From contig JADJZB010000021.1 in the NCBI GenBank assembly GCA_016719485.1, forward strand, positions 558,001-622,000: a stretch of 64,000 bases of DNA, written 5' to 3'. Each line of letters starts with the position of its first letter. Positions within the stretch are counted from its first letter, which is position 1. Below the pieces are notes generated by a model. It searched no databases. It had not been told where the DNA came from and saw nothing but the letters and a program-made list of their open reading frames with translations. Below are positions 1-8,462 of this stretch, piece after piece. Source of the stretch: Holophagales bacterium (GTDB lineage Bacteria; Acidobacteriota; Thermoanaerobaculia; UBA5066). The translations under genes were made by a program, and so were the position numbers.

Positions 1-1324
1 CGTCCTGGTCGAAGGAGCGCCCGAACGCGACGACCTCGCGTTCGGCCATGAGCGTCCGGAACGAGCCCCGCCGGAGCGCCGGGTGGGCGTGCCGCAGGGC
101 CGCGAGCCGCTTGACGTGATCGCGCAGGACGTGGTCCCACGACGACTCGTCCCAGGGGAAGGTCCGCCGGCAGTCGGGATCGGGGCCTCCCTCGAGGCCG
201 ATCTCGTCACCGTAGTAGACGCACGGGGCCCCGGGAACCGTGAAGAGGAAGAGGAACGCCATCTCGAGGGCGGCGAGGTCGTTTCCGGACGCGGTGAGGA
301 AGCGGGGCGTGTCGTGACTGCCGAGAAGGTTCAGCTGGACGTCGCGGACGGCGGGGTCGTAGAGGCCGAGGACCCTCTCGACCTCGGCGGCGAAGTCCGG
401 GGCATCGAGGGGCCGCACGTCGCGGTAGCCACCGACGGAGCGGACCTCGTCGAGATCGAGGTCCTTCACGAAGAAGCCGAGCGCCGCCTTGGCGAGGGGG
501 TAGTTCATCGTCGCGTCGAACTGGTCGCCCGCGAGCCAGCGCCGCGCGTCGTACCAGATCTCCCCGACGAGGTAGGCCTCGGGGTTCGCGCGCTTGACGC
601 GCCTGCGCAGCTCGCGCCAGAACTCGTCGTCGTCGATCTCGGACGGGACGTCGAGCCTCCAGCCGTCGATGCCGAACCGGATCCAGTACTCGGCGACCTC
701 CCAGAGGTGCTCGCGGACGGCGGGGGTCCGCGTGTCGAGCTTGGGCAGGGCGGGGACGTCCCACCAGGCCGCGTAGCCGAGCTCCTCGAAGGCGGGCTTG
801 TGCTTCTTTCCGCGGCGCAGGAGCTTCGGCTCCGCGTAGGCGCCGAGGGGCTTGCCGGAGCGGAGCCTCTCGAGGTCCAGGAGGAACCAGTCGATGTAGG
901 GCGAGTCGGCCCCGTTCTCCAGGACGTGGTGGAAAGCGAAGAAGCCCCGGCCGACGTGATTGAAGACGCCGTCGAGAATGACGCGCATCCCGCGGGCGTG
1001 GGCGGCGTCGAGCAGCTCGCGCAGGGCGGCGTCGCCGCCGAGGAGCGGGTCGACCCGGTGGTAGTCCCAGGTGTGGTACCGGTGGTTCGCGGCGGACGCG
1101 AAGACCGGATTGAGGTAGAGGGCGGTGACGCCGAGGTCCTTCAGGTCGTCGAGCTTCTCGGCCACGCCGAGGAGATCGCCCCCCTTGAAGCCGTGGGCGG
1201 TCGGCGGGGAGTCCCACGGCTCGAGGTTCGCGGGCCGGGCGAGGCGCTCGCTCCGCGCGAAGCGGTCGGGGAAGACCTGGTAGAAGACGGCGTCGCGGAC
1301 CCAGCCGGGCGTCTCGGGGCTCAC
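1..1324 (-). CDS. GH13 family alpha-glucanase (partial, 3' end off the window)
   Basis: GH13 enzymes hydrolyse or transfer alpha-glucosidic bonds in maltodextrin-like glucans. The frame opens at a GTG just behind a GGAGGG ribosome site and begins with a DAVFYQVFPDRF block typical of neopullulanase or cyclomaltodextrinase relatives. All four catalytic-barrel signatures are visible: DGVFNHVG (about residues 118-125), GWRLDV with nucleophile Asp near 225, GEIW with acid Glu near 255, and GSHDTPRF with the third catalytic Asp near 338. There is no signal peptide, so the enzyme is probably cytoplasmic, and the N-terminal starch-binding domain of many neopullulanases is absent. The C-terminal beta domain lies beyond the edge. 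It is divergent from the M20 peptidase gene, 47 bp between start codons. Exact substrate cannot be told. Confidence 0.88.
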   Translation of the reverse strand, partial: MSPETPGWVRDAVFYQVFPDRFARSERLARPANLEPWDSPPTAHGFKGGDLLGVAEKLDDLKDLGVTALYLNPVFASAANHRYHTWDYHRVDPLLGGDAALRELLDAAHARGMRVILDGVFNHVGRGFFAFHHVLENGADSPYIDWFLLDLERLRSGKPLGAYAEPKLLRRGKKHKPAFEELGYAAWWDVPALPKLDTRTPAVREHLWEVAEYWIRFGIDGWRLDVPSEIDDDEFWRELRRRVKRANPEAYLVGEIWYDARRWLAGDQFDATMNYPLAKAALGFFVKDLDLDEVRSVGGYRDVRPLDAPDFAAEVERVLGLYDPAVRDVQLNLLGSHDTPRFLTASGNDLAALEMAFLFLFTVPGAPCVYYGDEIGLEGGPDPDCRRTFPWDESSWDHVLRDHVKRLAALRHAHPALRRGSFRTLMAEREVVAFGRSFDQD

Positions 1325-1371
1325 CCCTCCACTATAGTCGGGCGACAGGAAGGACGCTCATGGAGGAACCG

Positions 1372-2691
1372 ATGCGCCCAGCCGCCGCCGCCCTCGTCGC
1401 AGGACTCGCCTTCCCGGCGCTCGCCGCCCCGCCCTCGGCCGGGCCCCGCCTCGCAACTGCCCTCGGGCCGCTGCCCGGGGCCGCGCCCGCCCTCGAGGAG
1501 CTCTACCTCGATCTCCACCGGACGCCGGAGCTCTCCCTCCAGGAGACGGCGACCGCCGGCAAGCTGGCGGCGCGCCTGCGTTCTCTCGGCTTCGAGGTGA
1601 CGGAGAGGGTCGGTGGAACGGGCGTCGTCGGGGTCCTGGCGAACGGCGACGGGCCTGTCGTGATGCTCCGCACCGACCTCGACGCCCTCCCGGTCGAGGA
1701 GAAGACGGGCCTGCCGCACGCGAGCCGCGCGCTCGGGAAGGACGATCACGGGCAGCCGATTCCCGTGATGCACGCCTGCGGGCACGACCTCCACATGACC
1801 GTCTGGACCGGCGCAGCGACTCTCCTGGCACGGGCGAAGGAAAGCTGGCGCGGCACGCTCGTCCTCGTGGGACAGCCGGCGGAGGAGAAGGGGGCCGGCG
1901 CCGAGACGATGCTGAAGGACGGCCTGTTCACCCGCTTCCCGCGCCCCTCCTTCGCCGTCGCGCTCCACGTGACGCCCGACCTTCCTGCCGGGCAGGTGGG
2001 TGTCACCCCCGGGCCGGCCTTCGCCTCCGTCGATTCCGTCGACGTGACCATCTACGGCAAGGGTGGCCACGGTGCGATGCCGCACCGGACGGTCGATCCG
2101 ATCCTCATCGGGGCCAGGACCGTCGTCACGCTGCAGGCCCTCGTCTCCCGCGAGAAGAGCCCGTTCGAGCCGGCGGTCGTCAGCGTCGGGTCGTTCCAGG
2201 CGGGCGCCAAGCACAACGTCATCCCGCCCGAGGCTCACCTGAAGCTCACCGTCCGCGCCTATCGCGAAGAGGTGAGGCAGGCCCTCCTGGACGGGATCCG
2301 GCGCGTCGCCGCCGCCGAGGCGATGGCGGCGTCCGCCCCGGCTGCGCCGAAGGTGACCGTCGTCGAGTCGACGCCCGGCGTCGTGAACGACGTGCCGTTG
2401 ACCGGGCGCCTCAAGGGCGCCTTCTCTGCGGCGCTTGGGAGTCCGAACGTCATCGACTTCCCGCCGGCGAGCGTCAGCGAGGACTTCGCCTACTTCGGCC
2501 GCGAGGGTGTGCCCGCGTCGATGTTCTGGCTCGGAGTGGCCCCGCCCGCCGCCCTTGCCGAGGCGAAAGCGGCCGGAAAGTCGCTCGCGCCGCTCCACTC
2601 CGCCGAGTTCTCTCCCGACTACGCCCCGTCGATCCGCGCCGGCGTGACGGCGCTCGTCGCGGCGGCGCTCGAGCTGCTGCCGGCGCGCTGA
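1372..2691 (+). CDS. M20 family metallopeptidase / amidohydrolase, exported
   Basis: Zinc-dependent amidohydrolase of the M20D type (hippuricase, IAA-amino acid hydrolase and carboxypeptidase relatives), about 439 residues, normal for the family. Motifs in order: RTDLDALPVEEKTG, MHACGHDLHMT (metal-binding Cys and His), QPAEEKGAGAETM (general-base and metal Glu pair), a lid domain with GKGGHGAMPHRTVDP, and SEDFAYF near the end. The ATG at 1372 is preferred over the in-frame ATG at 1360 because GGAGGA sits 5-10 bases before it. That start gives a clear signal peptide ending near FPALAAP, so the enzyme probably acts in the periplasm. TATAGT at 1333-1338 could be its -10 box. Its last 73 bases overlap the convergent radical SAM gene. 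The substrate is unknown. Confidence 0.9.
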   Translation: MRPAAAALVAGLAFPALAAPPSAGPRLATALGPLPGAAPALEELYLDLHRTPELSLQETATAGKLAARLRSLGFEVTERVGGTGVVGVLANGDGPVVMLRTDLDALPVEEKTGLPHASRALGKDDHGQPIPVMHACGHDLHMTVWTGAATLLARAKESWRGTLVLVGQPAEEKGAGAETMLKDGLFTRFPRPSFAVALHVTPDLPAGQVGVTPGPAFASVDSVDVTIYGKGGHGAMPHRTVDPILIGARTVVTLQALVSREKSPFEPAVVSVGSFQAGAKHNVIPPEAHLKLTVRAYREEVRQALLDGIRRVAAAEAMAASAPAAPKVTVVESTPGVVNDVPLTGRLKGAFSAALGSPNVIDFPPASVSEDFAYFGREGVPASMFWLGVAPPAALAEAKAAGKSLAPLHSAEFSPDYAPSIRAGVTALVAAALELLPAR

Positions 2692-3863
2692 AGGTCCGCC
2701 TCGCGCGAGGCGAGCCGGCGCTGGAACGCTCGCCGGTGCTTCGCGACGAGGCGGTTCCAGTCGCACTGGATCGCCGGGACGAGACACGGGTCCTGTTCCG
2801 GCGCAAAGGCGATCGACGCGGGGCAGACGAAGCATTCGGGGAGCGCCTCGCAGGAGGCGCAGGTGTCCCGTGGAGAGTTGCGGTCGCTCGCGGGGTGAAG
2901 GAGCGGAAGGCGGGTGGCGGTCTCCCATCGGCGGGCGAGTGAATCTTCGAGACCCGATGCTGCGACGCGCGGACCGCGGAGCGGGCCGCGCAGCTCCTCC
3001 GCGAGCGTGGGGATCGACGGATTGACGGAGTCGGCGAAGGCCCCGCACGGAGCGACGCGCCCGTCGACGTCGACGAAGAGAACGTCCGGGGAGCCGAGGC
3101 TGCACGCTGCCCGGGAGTGCTGCGGACGCCTCACCGGGACCCCTCGTAGCGGACCGAATGCGAATCGCCCGTCGGCCGGACCGAGGTCGAGAGCCTCGTC
3201 CACGACACGTTCCAGCTCGGCATCGAGCGTCTCCGCGCAGGCGTCGTCCCAGCCGGGGTCAGGGGTGTACACGGGGGCCGGCTGGATCTCGCGCACTCCC
3301 AGCTGGATGAGGGAGTCGAAGGAGCGGGAGAGGAACGTGACGTTTCCGGAGTCGAGCGTGAGCCTCGCCACCAGGCGGGTGTCGAGGAAACCGGGCTGGC
3401 GCGACGCCAGGCGAAGAAGGAGAGCGTAGAGGCGGGCCGGGGTGTCGGGCCCGCGCCGCTCCTGGGCCTCCGGAAGGCCGTCGCAGGAGAGCTCCACGGT
3501 GACGCCGAGCTCCTCGAGACGGTCCGTCGTCTCGTCGTCGAGCAGGAGACCGTTCGTCACGATCCGCACGTCCGGGGCGAGGCCGGGCCGCGCGTGCCGG
3601 GCGAGGCGATCGAGCGCCCGGAAGACGAGACCCTTCTCGAGGAGGGGCTCGCCGCCGAAGAGGACCAGCTTCGGCCGCGCATGCCCGGTCCTGGCGACCA
3701 GGCGAACTGCGGCCTCCAGCGTCCGCGCGCTCATGGCGTGCGGCGGCCCGCGCCGCTGAGGGCAGTAAGCGCAGGCGAGGTTGCACCGCGTCGTGAGCAT
3801 CAGCGTCACGGCGCGGGGGCCCGCGACGAGCGGCTGCCACGCGGACCGGTCCGTCCGGGTCAC
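2619..3863 (-). CDS. Radical SAM protein with C-terminal SPASM-like cysteine cluster
   Basis: Radical SAM enzyme of 414 residues. CNLACAYC (Cys27, Cys31, Cys34) would bind the 4Fe-4S cluster that cleaves S-adenosylmethionine; FGGEPLLEKG is the SAM-contacting GGE motif. The C-terminal half has further cysteines, including CGAF and CASCEALPECFVCPAS, resembling auxiliary-cluster SPASM domains of peptide-modifying maturases and anaerobic sulfatase activators. The start is a GTG whose first base is the last base of the stop codon of the gene before it (TAGTG), so the two are probably translationally coupled. It is the third gene of a kinase, small protein, radical SAM operon. The small partner protein may be its substrate, but this is inference. 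Its 3' end overlaps the convergent M20 gene. Confidence 0.85.
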   Translation of the reverse strand: MTRTDRSAWQPLVAGPRAVTLMLTTRCNLACAYCPQRRGPPHAMSARTLEAAVRLVARTGHARPKLVLFGGEPLLEKGLVFRALDRLARHARPGLAPDVRIVTNGLLLDDETTDRLEELGVTVELSCDGLPEAQERRGPDTPARLYALLLRLASRQPGFLDTRLVARLTLDSGNVTFLSRSFDSLIQLGVREIQPAPVYTPDPGWDDACAETLDAELERVVDEALDLGPADGRFAFGPLRGVPVRRPQHSRAACSLGSPDVLFVDVDGRVAPCGAFADSVNPSIPTLAEELRGPLRGPRVAASGLEDSLARRWETATRLPLLHPASDRNSPRDTCASCEALPECFVCPASIAFAPEQDPCLVPAIQCDWNRLVAKHRRAFQRRLASREADLQRAGSSSSAAATSAVTPARIDGA

Positions 3864-4276
3864 TACTCCGCGAGAGCGCGCACGAACGGCGTCACCGCGT
3901 CCACGAGCTCGACGTCGTTCGTAATCGGGTCGATGCTCGAGACGCAGCTGTTCTCGAGCGTGCCGGGATCCTGGTTCCTCGGTCGGAGGAGCACCGCGTG
4001 GCTGGAGAGGCTTCCCGCCCCATCGCCGGGCGCCGTTGTCGCCGGCGGTGTCGAGCCGGCGGGAGGCTGCGCGGGGGGGAGCGACGGTGACAGCTCTCCG
4101 AGTCCGAGTCCCTGACCCGGGGACTGGGGCAGGTGGAGCGAAACGGTCTCCGACTCCGGCGGGAGGCTCACCAGATAGCTCAGCTGGGCTTCGAGGAGCC
4201 CCTTGTACCGGAAGATCAGCCGGATCAGCCCTTTCCTGTTCACCTCGGTCGTGGGGGAGCCCTTCGGTGCGTCCAT
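3863..4276 (-). CDS. Small protein coupled to radical SAM gene (possible substrate)
   Basis: A 137-residue protein of no family I recognise. The ATG at 4276 has a good GGAAAGGAAG ribosome site. The N-terminal third is charged and hydrophobic (RKGLIRLIFRYKGLLEAQL), the middle is rich in Pro, Ser, Gly and Thr, and the C-terminus contains a single Cys (NSCVSSIDP) and an acidic tail. There is no signal peptide or membrane segment. The stop overlaps the GTG of the radical SAM gene by one base, and the kinase gene ends 50 bp upstream. Size and position would fit a peptide-modification substrate, but no known leader motif is visible. A hypothetical accessory protein is equally possible. Confidence 0.6.
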   Translation of the reverse strand: MDAPKGSPTTEVNRKGLIRLIFRYKGLLEAQLSYLVSLPPESETVSLHLPQSPGQGLGLGELSPSLPPAQPPAGSTPPATTAPGDGAGSLSSHAVLLRPRNQDPGTLENSCVSSIDPITNDVELVDAVTPFVRALAE

Positions 4277-4326
4277 GAGTGGTCTTCCTTTCCGCATCCC
4301 GGTTTCGAGGCCTGGGGGTGCACGCT

Positions 4327-6960
4327 TCAACGGTGGCTTTCGTCCCTTCTCGCCACCCAGACGTCGCCTCTCACCTCGCTGACGTGGACGGCGAGGAGGA
4401 GGCGATCCCGGCTGGCGGAGATGTAAGCGCTGCGCGTGTCTGCGTTCAGCGAGACGGGCGGATGCAGCTCCTCCTGCGTTCCGCGAGCGAGGCTGAGCCT
4501 TCGCACGGAGGCTCGGCCGTCCCACGCGCCCGCCGCGACGACGGAGGCTCCGTCCGGCTCCCAGACGGCGTTCGACAGGAGGTTTCGGATCGGTGTGCGC
4601 GCGGGTGCGGCGCCTGCCCGTGCGTCGACGGTCCAGAGCTCGTCTCCACGCAGGAAGGCGATGCGAGTTCCCTGGGGAGACCAGGCGGGGAACGTCTCCG
4701 CCGCCGGGCCCTCGGTCAGGCGCCACGGCTCACCCGCTCGAGCACCGTCCTTCAGCTCGACGATCCAGACGTTCTGAGTGCCGGAGCGCCCGGAGACGAA
4801 CGCAAGGCGCGTCCCGTCGGGAGAGAACGACGGGTGGAGGTCCGTGCCCGGACCGGCGACGACCGGCTGCGGAGCCCCCCCGGCCGAGGGGAGGAGCCAG
4901 ATGTCTCTCTCGCCTCGGACCGCACGGAAGAAGGCGATGAACCGGCCGTCGGGCGAGTAGTCGGGCGTCGCCGGTCCTCCGTCCGCGAGATCGGTGAGCC
5001 GGCGAAGAGCACCTTCGGGGCGGCCGTCGTGCAGCGGCTGGAGCCAGAGGTCGGAGGCGCCGTGCCGGTCGGACGTGAAGACGACGGCGGAGCCGTCGGG
5101 CGCCATCGCCGGTGTCTCTTCGTGAAGCTCGCCACCGATCCGGTGGACGGCGCCGCGGAGCCGGTCGACGACCAGGACGTCGCTGTTCCTTCGGTAGGTG
5201 GAGTAGGCGATCGTCTCTCCGTCCGCCGAGAACGAGGGTGAGCACTCGGGCCCGGTCCCGCTCGTCACCCGGCGTGGCGTGCCGCCGGCGACGGCGAGGC
5301 GCCAGATCGCCCCGACCCGCTCCCGGCGGGATGCGAAGTAGATGGCCAGGCCCTCCGGCGAGAAGACCGGCTCCGAGTCGAACGCCCCGTCGTCCGTGAG
5401 CCTTCGGGACCGGCCTCCCGCGAGGTCGACCGCCCAGAGGTCTCGGAAATCGGAATAGCAGATCGTCTTCCCGTCCGGCGAGAAAGCCGGGCCGGAATGG
5501 TCCCAGAGCCCGTCTACCTCAGTCGTCAGCGGGCGCGCCGCAGCCGGACTTCCGGTGGGGGCGACCCAGATGCGCCTGTGGCCGCTCGGCCCTTCCCGCG
5601 TGAAGGCCAGGAGCGCGCCATCGCGGGAGACGGCCGGTTCGTCCGCCGCCTCGACGACCGGCGACGGGCTTCCCCCGAGGGCCGGAATCCTCCAGACGCT
5701 GCGGACGCCGGAGCGGCTCGATGACGAGAAGAGGAGAGAGCGGCCGTCCGGGTCCCAGGCCGGGCTCCTGTCCGAGGTGGGCGTCTCTCCTCTGCCCGGC
5801 CGGTCGGTGAGCTGCAGCGGTTCGCCGCCTCGGGCGTCGGCAACCCAGATGTCTTCCGTCCCTGCCGCGTCGGACGTGAACGCGACGTACCGGCCGTCCG
5901 GCGAGACGGCCGGTTCGGTTTCCAGCCCCGGCGAGCTCGTGAGCTGGTACGACGTCCACGTGTCGGGGGGCGCGTCGGAGGATCTGAACGCACGCCAGGC
6001 AACGCCGAGCAGGGCGATCGCCCCGAGCCCGGCCGCGATGGCGATCACCGCTGTCCGCGCCGGACGCCGACGGGCCCGAGACTTCGCCGGTGGGCGGGCG
6101 GCCTCACCGCTGCCTCCCGAGAGGCTCCGCAGCGCGAGCGCGAGGTCGTGTGCGGAGTGGAACCGTTCTTCCGGGCTCTTCTCCAGACAGCGCGAGACGA
6201 TCGCGACGAGAGCAGGCGGAGGATGGACCGTGGAGGACTCCCCGACAGGGGCCGGCTCCTCGTGGAGGATCGCCGAGATCGTGTCCGCGATGGTCGGCCT
6301 GTCGAAGGGGCGTCGCCCCGCGAGCATCTCGTAGAGGACGCACCCCAGCGAGAAGATGTCGGATTTCGAGTCGACGGCAAGGCCGCGTGCCTGCTCCGGC
6401 GACATGTACGACACGGTACCGACGAGGCGCCCTTCGGCCGTGCTCGTCGGGGACGTGAGAGTCGAAGCTTCGGGGAGTATCGGCTCGATGACCTTCGCGA
6501 GACCGAAGTCGAGGACCTTGACGCGTCCGTCGGAAGTGAGGAAGACGTTCTCGGGCTTCAGGTCGCGGTGGACGATGTGGTGGGCGTGGGCCGCCGCGAG
6601 CGCGTCGGCCATGCCGGCCGTGATCTCGGCGGCCCTGCGCCACGACGGCCGGTCGCGCAGCAGCCGTTCCCGGAGCGTCTCCCCCTCGAGCAGCTCCGTG
6701 ACGGCGTAGGCGATCTCTCCCTCGCGGCCAAAGTCGTGGATCGCGAGGACGTTCGGGTGGGAGAGTGCCGCCAGTGCGCGGGCTTCGCGCTCGAAGCGGG
6801 AAATCCGGTCGGGGTCTCGCGCCAGGGCTTCGGGGAGGATCTTGACCGCCACCTCCCGCCCGAGCCTCGAGTCGCGTGCCCGGTAGACCTCTCCCATCCC
6901 CCCGGCTCCGATTCGACCGAGGACCTCGTACGGACCGAGCCTCGCGCTCCTTTCGAGCAT
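4327..6960 (-). CDS. Transmembrane Ser/Thr protein kinase with C-terminal TolB/PD40 propeller
   Basis: Hanks-type kinase of about 877 residues. The ATG at 6960 is chosen because the kinase fold (GPYEVLGRIGAGGMGEVYRA) begins a few residues later; an upstream in-frame start would add 46 unsupported residues. Kinase landmarks: AVKIL Lys, HRDLKPENV catalytic loop, DFGLAK, and YMSPEQARG. A hydrophobic segment (TAVIAIAAGLGAIALLGVAW) follows the kinase domain, so the kinase is cytoplasmic and the rest probably periplasmic. The outer part is a run of PD40 blades with repeated SPDGRYVAFTSD-like sequence, as in TolB. This architecture is common in Acidobacteriota. It heads an operon with the small protein and radical SAM genes, so it may sense an envelope signal linked to their product. 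Confidence 0.92.
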   Translation of the reverse strand: MLERSARLGPYEVLGRIGAGGMGEVYRARDSRLGREVAVKILPEALARDPDRISRFEREARALAALSHPNVLAIHDFGREGEIAYAVTELLEGETLRERLLRDRPSWRRAAEITAGMADALAAAHAHHIVHRDLKPENVFLTSDGRVKVLDFGLAKVIEPILPEASTLTSPTSTAEGRLVGTVSYMSPEQARGLAVDSKSDIFSLGCVLYEMLAGRRPFDRPTIADTISAILHEEPAPVGESSTVHPPPALVAIVSRCLEKSPEERFHSAHDLALALRSLSGGSGEAARPPAKSRARRRPARTAVIAIAAGLGAIALLGVAWRAFRSSDAPPDTWTSYQLTSSPGLETEPAVSPDGRYVAFTSDAAGTEDIWVADARGGEPLQLTDRPGRGETPTSDRSPAWDPDGRSLLFSSSSRSGVRSVWRIPALGGSPSPVVEAADEPAVSRDGALLAFTREGPSGHRRIWVAPTGSPAAARPLTTEVDGLWDHSGPAFSPDGKTICYSDFRDLWAVDLAGGRSRRLTDDGAFDSEPVFSPEGLAIYFASRRERVGAIWRLAVAGGTPRRVTSGTGPECSPSFSADGETIAYSTYRRNSDVLVVDRLRGAVHRIGGELHEETPAMAPDGSAVVFTSDRHGASDLWLQPLHDGRPEGALRRLTDLADGGPATPDYSPDGRFIAFFRAVRGERDIWLLPSAGGAPQPVVAGPGTDLHPSFSPDGTRLAFVSGRSGTQNVWIVELKDGARAGEPWRLTEGPAAETFPAWSPQGTRIAFLRGDELWTVDARAGAAPARTPIRNLLSNAVWEPDGASVVAAGAWDGRASVRRLSLARGTQEELHPPVSLNADTRSAYISASRDRLLLAVHVSEVRGDVWVARRDESHR

Positions 6961-7109
6961 TCTGGCGTCCGTTCGTTCCCTGGGCTTCCGAGGGTAATTT
7001 CCCCCCTCGAGTACGACACCGTCAACCGAATTCGGCGATCGGACTGGCGCGGAACCGGCCTCGCGCGGAGCCGGCCCGCCGTCCGGGTCCCGGTGCAAGA
7101 ATCGGCACC

Positions 7110-7700
7110 TTGAGCGATCGAGCCGACCTCGCAGACCTCGCCGCCGCCCTCTCCCGGCTGCCGGCGCGGACGGAGGAGGGTGTTCCCGCCACCCGGAAGG
7201 CCGCGGTCGCGGTGATCCTCCGGGATTGCGAGAGCGGCGTCGAGATGCTCTTCATCCGCCGTGCCGAGCATCCGCGCGACCCGTGGTCGGGCCAGATGGG
7301 GCTCCCGGGCGGCCGCGTCGACCCTGGCGACGCATCGCCGCTCGCCGCGGCCTTGCGCGAGACGCGCGAGGAGATCGCCCTCGACCTGAGCGCGCTCGGC
7401 CGTCCGCTCGGGCGGCTCTCGGAGGTGCGGACGCACCTGCCGCTCGGTTCGGTGCCCCACAGCGTCGTCCCATTCGTCTTCGCGGTCGACGAGGACCCGG
7501 AGCTGAACCTGAACGAGGAAGTTCAGGAAGCGCTCTGGGTGCCTCTCTCGTTCCTTCGGGACCGGCGCAACCGGAGCGCCTTCACGTGGGTCAGAAAGGG
7601 GCTGCCGCTCCCGATGCCCTGCTACACCTTCGAGGGGCGCGTCATCTGGGGCCTGACACTGAAGATCGTCGACGAGCTGATCACGCTCCAGGCGCCCTGA
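7110..7700 (+). CDS. Nudix hydrolase, CoA pyrophosphatase (NudL)-like
   Basis: Nudix protein of 196 residues. The Nudix box runs from GLPGGRVDPGD through ALRETREEIALDL, with the REEI metal-binding glutamates intact. The preceding FIRRAEHPRDPWSGQMGLPGGR matches the block that marks coenzyme A diphosphatases, which split CoA and its thioesters to 3'-phosphoadenosine-5'-phosphate and phosphopantetheine. The TTG start is the only sensible one in frame. AAGAAT lies just 7 bases before it, which would fit a leaderless transcript. It is divergent from the kinase gene, and its 3' end overlaps the convergent ABM gene by 20 bases. Confidence 0.85.
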   Translation: MSDRADLADLAAALSRLPARTEEGVPATRKAAVAVILRDCESGVEMLFIRRAEHPRDPWSGQMGLPGGRVDPGDASPLAAALRETREEIALDLSALGRPLGRLSEVRTHLPLGSVPHSVVPFVFAVDEDPELNLNEEVQEALWVPLSFLRDRRNRSAFTWVRKGLPLPMPCYTFEGRVIWGLTLKIVDELITLQAP

Positions 7701-8451
7701 GCCTTCGCCCCGCCACGATCTGGAAGCCGCTCACGGAGAGGTCGCTTCCCTTCAGGGCCCGCTCCTCTCCGGCGGGGGCGAGCGAGAGCCGCCAGTGGTA
7801 GAGGCCCGAGAGGTAGGGACCGAGGAGCGCGGCGAAGGCGTCGAACTGGCCCCCGGACTCGTACCTCACCGCGCTCGCCTCGTCCTTCCAGAACGTGACC
7901 GAGAGGGCCTGGGACTTCCCGCGCAGCCCCTCGACGAGGTATGTGGCGAGGCAGCCCGGCGTCTCGAGGAGAACGGGAGCGACGACGTCCTGGTAGGTCT
8001 TCTTCAGCTCCTCGAACCGGGCCGGCTCCACGCGGTGGTCGACGATCCGGAGGTAGAGGGCCGGGGAGGTCTCCGGGCCGGGAGTGTCCCGCGCCACCTC
8101 GACCGGATAGGTATCGACCTCGGGGTCGGGCAGCGGCGGCCGCTGGCCGGAGGCGAGCCGGTCGAGGTCGGCCTTCCACTCGGTCGCGGCGGCGGCCAGG
8201 TGCGGGTCGGCTCCGTCGAGGAGCTCGTCGTAGAGGCCGCTGTTCACGTAGGCGTCGGCGTGCGCGGCACTCTCCCAGAGCGTGAGGGAGTCGAGGCCTC
8301 CGGCCGCGGCCTCGGCCATGGGACGCAGGAGCGCCGCGTAGAGGCACCCCTCCGTCTGCTCGAGCGCGGGGAGGATGCGCTCCTCGTAGTACTCGCGGAA
8401 GCGCCACAGGGCGCCCTCCTTGACCTTGGTCCGGACGACGCGGAGGAACAT
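7681..8451 (-). CDS. Antibiotic biosynthesis monooxygenase (ABM)-domain protein, duplicated domain
   Basis: A 256-residue protein with two dimeric alpha-beta barrel (ABM-like) units: one at about residues 1-95 (FLRVVRTKVKEGALWRFREYYEERILPAL...GCLYAALL) and one from about 140 (ALYLRIVDHRVEPARFEELKKTYQDVVAPVLLETPGC). Such barrels occur in small cofactor-free monooxygenases and in proteins of unknown role; nothing here fixes a substrate. The start is an ATG at 8451, 11 bp after the stop of the phosphatase gene, so it is probably last in the Sir2, phosphatase, ABM operon. No signal peptide is present. Confidence 0.75.
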   Translation of the reverse strand: MFLRVVRTKVKEGALWRFREYYEERILPALEQTEGCLYAALLRPMAEAAAGGLDSLTLWESAAHADAYVNSGLYDELLDGADPHLAAAATEWKADLDRLASGQRPPLPDPEVDTYPVEVARDTPGPETSPALYLRIVDHRVEPARFEELKKTYQDVVAPVLLETPGCLATYLVEGLRGKSQALSVTFWKDEASAVRYESGGQFDAFAALLGPYLSGLYHWRLSLAPAGEERALKGSDLSVSGFQIVAGRRLRAPGA

Positions 8452-8462
8452 GGCGGCGCTCC

